Source: DASWTL01 sp036405495 (GTDB taxonomy: Bacteria > Bacteroidota > Bacteroidia > Sphingobacteriales > Sphingobacteriaceae). From it: DNA of 33,952 nt. Within the stretch, counting starts at the first letter, position 1, and the number at the start of each line of letters is the position of its first letter. Positions 31,315 through 33,952 of this stretch are shown piece by piece. A model generated the notes under the pieces. The model ran no database searches and was not told the DNA's origin. It was given only the letters and a program-made list of their open reading frames with translations. The translations under genes and the position numbers were made by a program. Location: assembly GCA_036405495.1 (NCBI GenBank), contig DASWXL010000174.1, forward strand, positions 1 to 33,952. The letters run 5' to 3'.

Positions 31315-32331
31315 ATGGTAAGAGTTGGTTTAATCGGCGCAGGAAAAATGGGTATATCTCATCTGTCAATCTTAGGCGCCCATCCTGAGGTGGAAGTCGT
31401 AGGTGTTTGTGACACGTCCCGACTGGTGATTGGGGCGTTAAGTAGATACTCCCCGTTTCCATGTTTCACGGAGTATAAAAAAATGCTGAACACGGCTAAA
31501 CCGGATGCGGTCTTTGTCGCTGCTCCCACTAAATCACATGCACCCATAATCCGGGACCTGATTGGTAGTAATATTCATGTTTTTACGGAGAAGCCTTTCT
31601 GTTTATCTTCTGAAGAGGGTGTTCCACTAATTAAGATGGCAAAGGAGAAGGGAATAGTAAACCAGGTAGGCTACCACAATCGGTTTGTTGGAACTTTCAA
31701 TGAAGTAAAAAAAATACTTAACCTGGGCTTTCTAGGCGAAATTGTCCATTTTTCTGCAGAAGCTTACGGACCTGTCGTCCTAAAAGATAAGCAGGGCACC
31801 TGGCGTTCCAAGCCGAATGAAGGTGGCGGTTGTTTGATGGATTATGCCTCTCATGTTCTCGATCTGATACAATTTCTGTTAAGTCCCGTAGAGAAAGTTC
31901 ATGCCAGTTTAATAAAATCCGTTTACTCACAACATGTTGACGACGCTATTTATTCACTGCTGCAACTTGAAAATAATGTCACAGGGGTATTATCGGTAAA
32001 CTGGAGCGATGAAAGTTATCGAAAAATGTCCACATCGGTTACTTTGATGGGAACCTGCGGCAAAATCATTTCCGATGGAAATGAACTCAAGGTTTACTTC
32101 AAGACATCCGAATGTCCACCAGGATACACAAAAGGCTGGAATGTAAAGAACATTACTGATTTGACAAGCCCGGTAAATTTTAACCTGAGAGGTGAGGAAT
32201 ATTCAGCGCAGATCGACCATTTTATCTCGGCGGTGCAAAAGAGAGTGCTGAACGACAAAAATTCTTTTGAGACATCCTGGTTTACAGATAAAGCAATCGA
32301 ATTAATTAGAAAATCAGTAAAGCTCAACTAA
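31315..32331 (+). CDS. Gfo/Idh/MocA family oxidoreductase
   Basis: A 338-residue NAD(P)-dependent sugar oxidoreductase. The Rossmann motif is VGLIGAGKMGISHL at 4-17. The catalytic-lysine motif EKP is at 92-94 (Lys93), and the substrate-side block GGGCLMDYASHVLDL (about 171-185) carries the conserved His. Members act on nucleotide sugars or other sugars, typically 3-oxidation or dehydration. Its stop overlaps the start of the next gene by one base (TAATG). Its substrate is not evident from sequence. Confidence 0.92.
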   Translation: MVRVGLIGAGKMGISHLSILGAHPEVEVVGVCDTSRLVIGALSRYSPFPCFTEYKKMLNTAKPDAVFVAAPTKSHAPIIRDLIGSNIHVFTEKPFCLSSEEGVPLIKMAKEKGIVNQVGYHNRFVGTFNEVKKILNLGFLGEIVHFSAEAYGPVVLKDKQGTWRSKPNEGGGCLMDYASHVLDLIQFLLSPVEKVHASLIKSVYSQHVDDAIYSLLQLENNVTGVLSVNWSDESYRKMSTSVTLMGTCGKIISDGNELKVYFKTSECPPGYTKGWNVKNITDLTSPVNFNLRGEEYSAQIDHFISAVQKRVLNDKNSFETSWFTDKAIELIRKSVKLN

Positions 32332-33239
32332 TGGAGAGGATTATATTTGGTGATAACCAGTTTTTTGCGGTAAATCACATTTCAGACGAGAAATCACGGC
32401 TACAGGCAATAAAGTTTAATACGGACGGTGCAATACTTCGAACTCTGGATTATGCGATAGGTCACGGCGTGAATACTTTTATGTGTACCACACATGACCG
32501 GATAGCTGCCATATGCGAGGCGGTTCTTTCTGACCAGGCGAAATACAGCAATTTTAAAATCTATCCGTGTATGCCTTACGCACATAAGTATGCCAATGCC
32601 ATAACAGAGCTTGGAATAAGCGGCACGCTTAGAGAATATCTTCCAGGTAATTTTTTCGGCTCTCTTTTAAAGGGCGGAATGGCCTTTTTATCAAAAGATC
32701 TGCTAGCTGTTATGCAGCTGATGATCGACGCTGAAATGAAAATGTTCAAGGGTATTGACACGCCGGTGATATTTCTTCAAAATATTATTACTGATCTGCT
32801 ATTAGGCTTGCGAATGCCGAAGATACTGGTAGCTTTTCATGATTATATAAAATTGAAGTATAACGCAGAGGCCGGCTTTATCACAATGAACCTACCGATA
32901 CTAATAAGCACCCTGGAACAGACGGGAATTAAAAACCCTATCGTTTGCTCCTCGATAAATCTGGCTGGCTTCAGAATGTCCGGGGGAAAAAGTATCTACG
33001 AACATACACTGGGAACAAAGAAGTTCCGTGCAATCGCTATGCAGATCTTTGCAGGAGGAGCCGTTTCCCCCCAGAAAGCGATCGAGTATGTTTGCAACCT
33101 CCCCAATATCGAATCCATACTTTTTGGAGCGTCATCCCGCAACAATATTCAGGAAACCGTCTCACTTATAAATCAATTTGACAACTTCAGGGCAAACAAT
33201 CGGCCTGATATAAAAGAACAAGTATTGACCGTAATCTAA
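32331..33239 (+). CDS. TIM-barrel-like protein of unknown function in the polysaccharide locus
   Basis: A 302-residue soluble protein I cannot assign with certainty. The layout (FGDNQFF start, LDYAIGHGVNTFMCTTHD, later SSINLAGFRMSGGK, then SILFGASSRNNIQETVSLI) resembles a degenerate aldo/keto reductase barrel, where the last block would match the usual GASSxxxxxxN cofactor motif. The catalytic Tyr and Lys of aldo/keto reductases are not found at the expected positions. Tight linkage to the Gfo/Idh/MocA gene (1-nt overlap) and to a glycosyltransferase 5 bp downstream suggests that they act on the same sugar or scaffold. Confidence 0.7.
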   Translation: MERIIFGDNQFFAVNHISDEKSRLQAIKFNTDGAILRTLDYAIGHGVNTFMCTTHDRIAAICEAVLSDQAKYSNFKIYPCMPYAHKYANAITELGISGTLREYLPGNFFGSLLKGGMAFLSKDLLAVMQLMIDAEMKMFKGIDTPVIFLQNIITDLLLGLRMPKILVAFHDYIKLKYNAEAGFITMNLPILISTLEQTGIKNPIVCSSINLAGFRMSGGKSIYEHTLGTKKFRAIAMQIFAGGAVSPQKAIEYVCNLPNIESILFGASSRNNIQETVSLINQFDNFRANNRPDIKEQVLTVI

Positions 33240-33244
33240 CCCGC

Positions 33245-33952
33245 ATGAAAGTTCTTTTTGTAACTAATATGTATCCGACCAAAGAGCATCCGGCCGATGG
33301 CGTTTTTGTAAAGGAACAAATTGATAGTATTACGCAAGCATTTAAGTGCCAATATGATCTTTATTATATCAATGCTAAACAAAAAGGGAAACTTAATTAT
33401 CTGATTTCCCTACTTGCTTTACCGTTTAAGATCAGGTCATCGCGGTACCAAATTATTCATATTCATTATGGTATATCCGGCCTGTTTTTACTTCTGTTCA
33501 AGCCCAGACTCTCAAAGATATTTCTGACCCTTCACGGTGGCGACATCCTGGATAAACAGGGTTACTTCATCCAGGTGTTTCTAACCAAAAGAATTTTAAG
33601 CAGGGTTGATAAGGTCTTTCTTCAAAACGAAGAAATGAAAGATATTGTAAGGGAATACAATAAAAATTATGAAATAATACCCTGCGGAGTTAATTCAGAA
33701 TTTTTTCGGCCAATTACTATCTACGACAAAGCCGACGTTAATACCCGATTGATCATATTTCCCAGCAGTCCCGACAGGTGGGAGAAAAATTTTCAGCTTT
33801 TTGCCGATGCCATGGAGCATTTAAAAAAGACGTCATCTTACAAAATAGAATTCGACTGCTTGCATAACCTTTCCAGATCAGAGGTCCGGGAACTCCTTAA
33901 TCGTGCCGACTGCTTATTGCTCACCTCAATAAGCGAAGGTTCACCTCAAGTA
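33245..33952 (+). CDS. Glycosyltransferase family 4 (partial, runs off the window)
   Basis: The frame opens at ATG 33245 and is uninterrupted for 236 codons up to the window edge. It starts MKVLFVTNMYPTKEHP, characteristic of GT4 (GT-B fold) enzymes, with GVFVKEQID, LTLHGGDI, PCGVNSEFF and, at the end, SEGSPQV, the beginning of the donor-binding EX7E motif. It would transfer a sugar from a nucleotide donor to the growing polysaccharide lipid intermediate. It starts 5 bp after the previous stop. The last third is missing. Confidence 0.88.
   Translation, partial: MKVLFVTNMYPTKEHPADGVFVKEQIDSITQAFKCQYDLYYINAKQKGKLNYLISLLALPFKIRSSRYQIIHIHYGISGLFLLLFKPRLSKIFLTLHGGDILDKQGYFIQVFLTKRILSRVDKVFLQNEEMKDIVREYNKNYEIIPCGVNSEFFRPITIYDKADVNTRLIIFPSSPDRWEKNFQLFADAMEHLKKTSSYKIEFDCLHNLSRSEVRELLNRADCLLLTSISEGSPQV

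Overview
The window looks like chromosome of a Bacteroidota member, most likely the Sphingobacteriaceae (Pedobacter/Mucilaginibacter type). This rests on a fused CcoN-CcoO cbb3 oxidase, DUF4142 and fasciclin lipoproteins, malate:quinone oxidoreductase, an UpxY-type NusG paralogue at the head of a polysaccharide locus, and several promoters of the Bacteroidetes form TTTG-N19/20-TAnnTTTG. There is no rRNA, tRNA, insertion sequence, prophage or CRISPR array.

Region 1 (1-10.4 kb) holds housekeeping and stress genes. A two-gene MhqO/MhqD-like operon sits behind a perfect FNR-type box. It is followed on the minus strand by a MATE exporter, an AlbA_2/wHTH protein, a DUF4442 thioesterase-like protein, a DUF819 membrane protein, a DUF4142 lipoprotein, OsmC, a Mut7-C protein, Mqo and a deaminase that resembles fungal cytosine deaminase. 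One fasciclin lipoprotein is on the plus strand.

Region 2 (10.4-11.0 kb) is mostly non-coding. It carries a promoter-hairpin-terminator unit that looks like a small-RNA gene of about 90 nt, plus a possible 50-codon ORF.

Region 3 (11.0-27.0 kb) is the core of the window, an apparently self-contained low-oxygen module. A FixL-like PAS histidine kinase, with the haem-ligand His and distal Arg at FixL spacing, overlaps by 4 nt a response regulator whose receiver is fused to a CRP/FNR-type DNA-binding half. This would collapse the rhizobial FixL-FixJ-FixK cascade into two proteins. Directly downstream are ldhA-hemN-(unknown 597 aa), ccoI-(34 aa membrane peptide)-ccoS, and ccoNO-ccoQ-ccoP-ccoG-ccoH-(TauE/SafE-like), then a TlpA-like thioredoxin. 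The ldhA, ccoI and ccoNO transcription units each have one operator of the form KTGAY-N2-AGATCA upstream. A fourth copy precedes the MhqO/MhqD-like pair at the start of the window. The distances from the four boxes to candidate -7 elements fall on whole helical turns. The kinase and regulator would sense oxygen, and the targets provide fermentation, oxygen-independent haem synthesis and the high-affinity terminal oxidase with its assembly factors.

Region 4 (27.0-33.95 kb) starts with a small AT-hook-like basic protein and continues as a more AT-rich surface-polysaccharide locus. It contains a Wza-like export lipoprotein, an intergenic pair of hairpin repeats, an UpxY/NusG-like antiterminator, asparagine synthase, a Gfo/Idh/MocA oxidoreductase, a TIM-barrel-like protein of unknown function, and a family 4 glycosyltransferase cut by the window edge.
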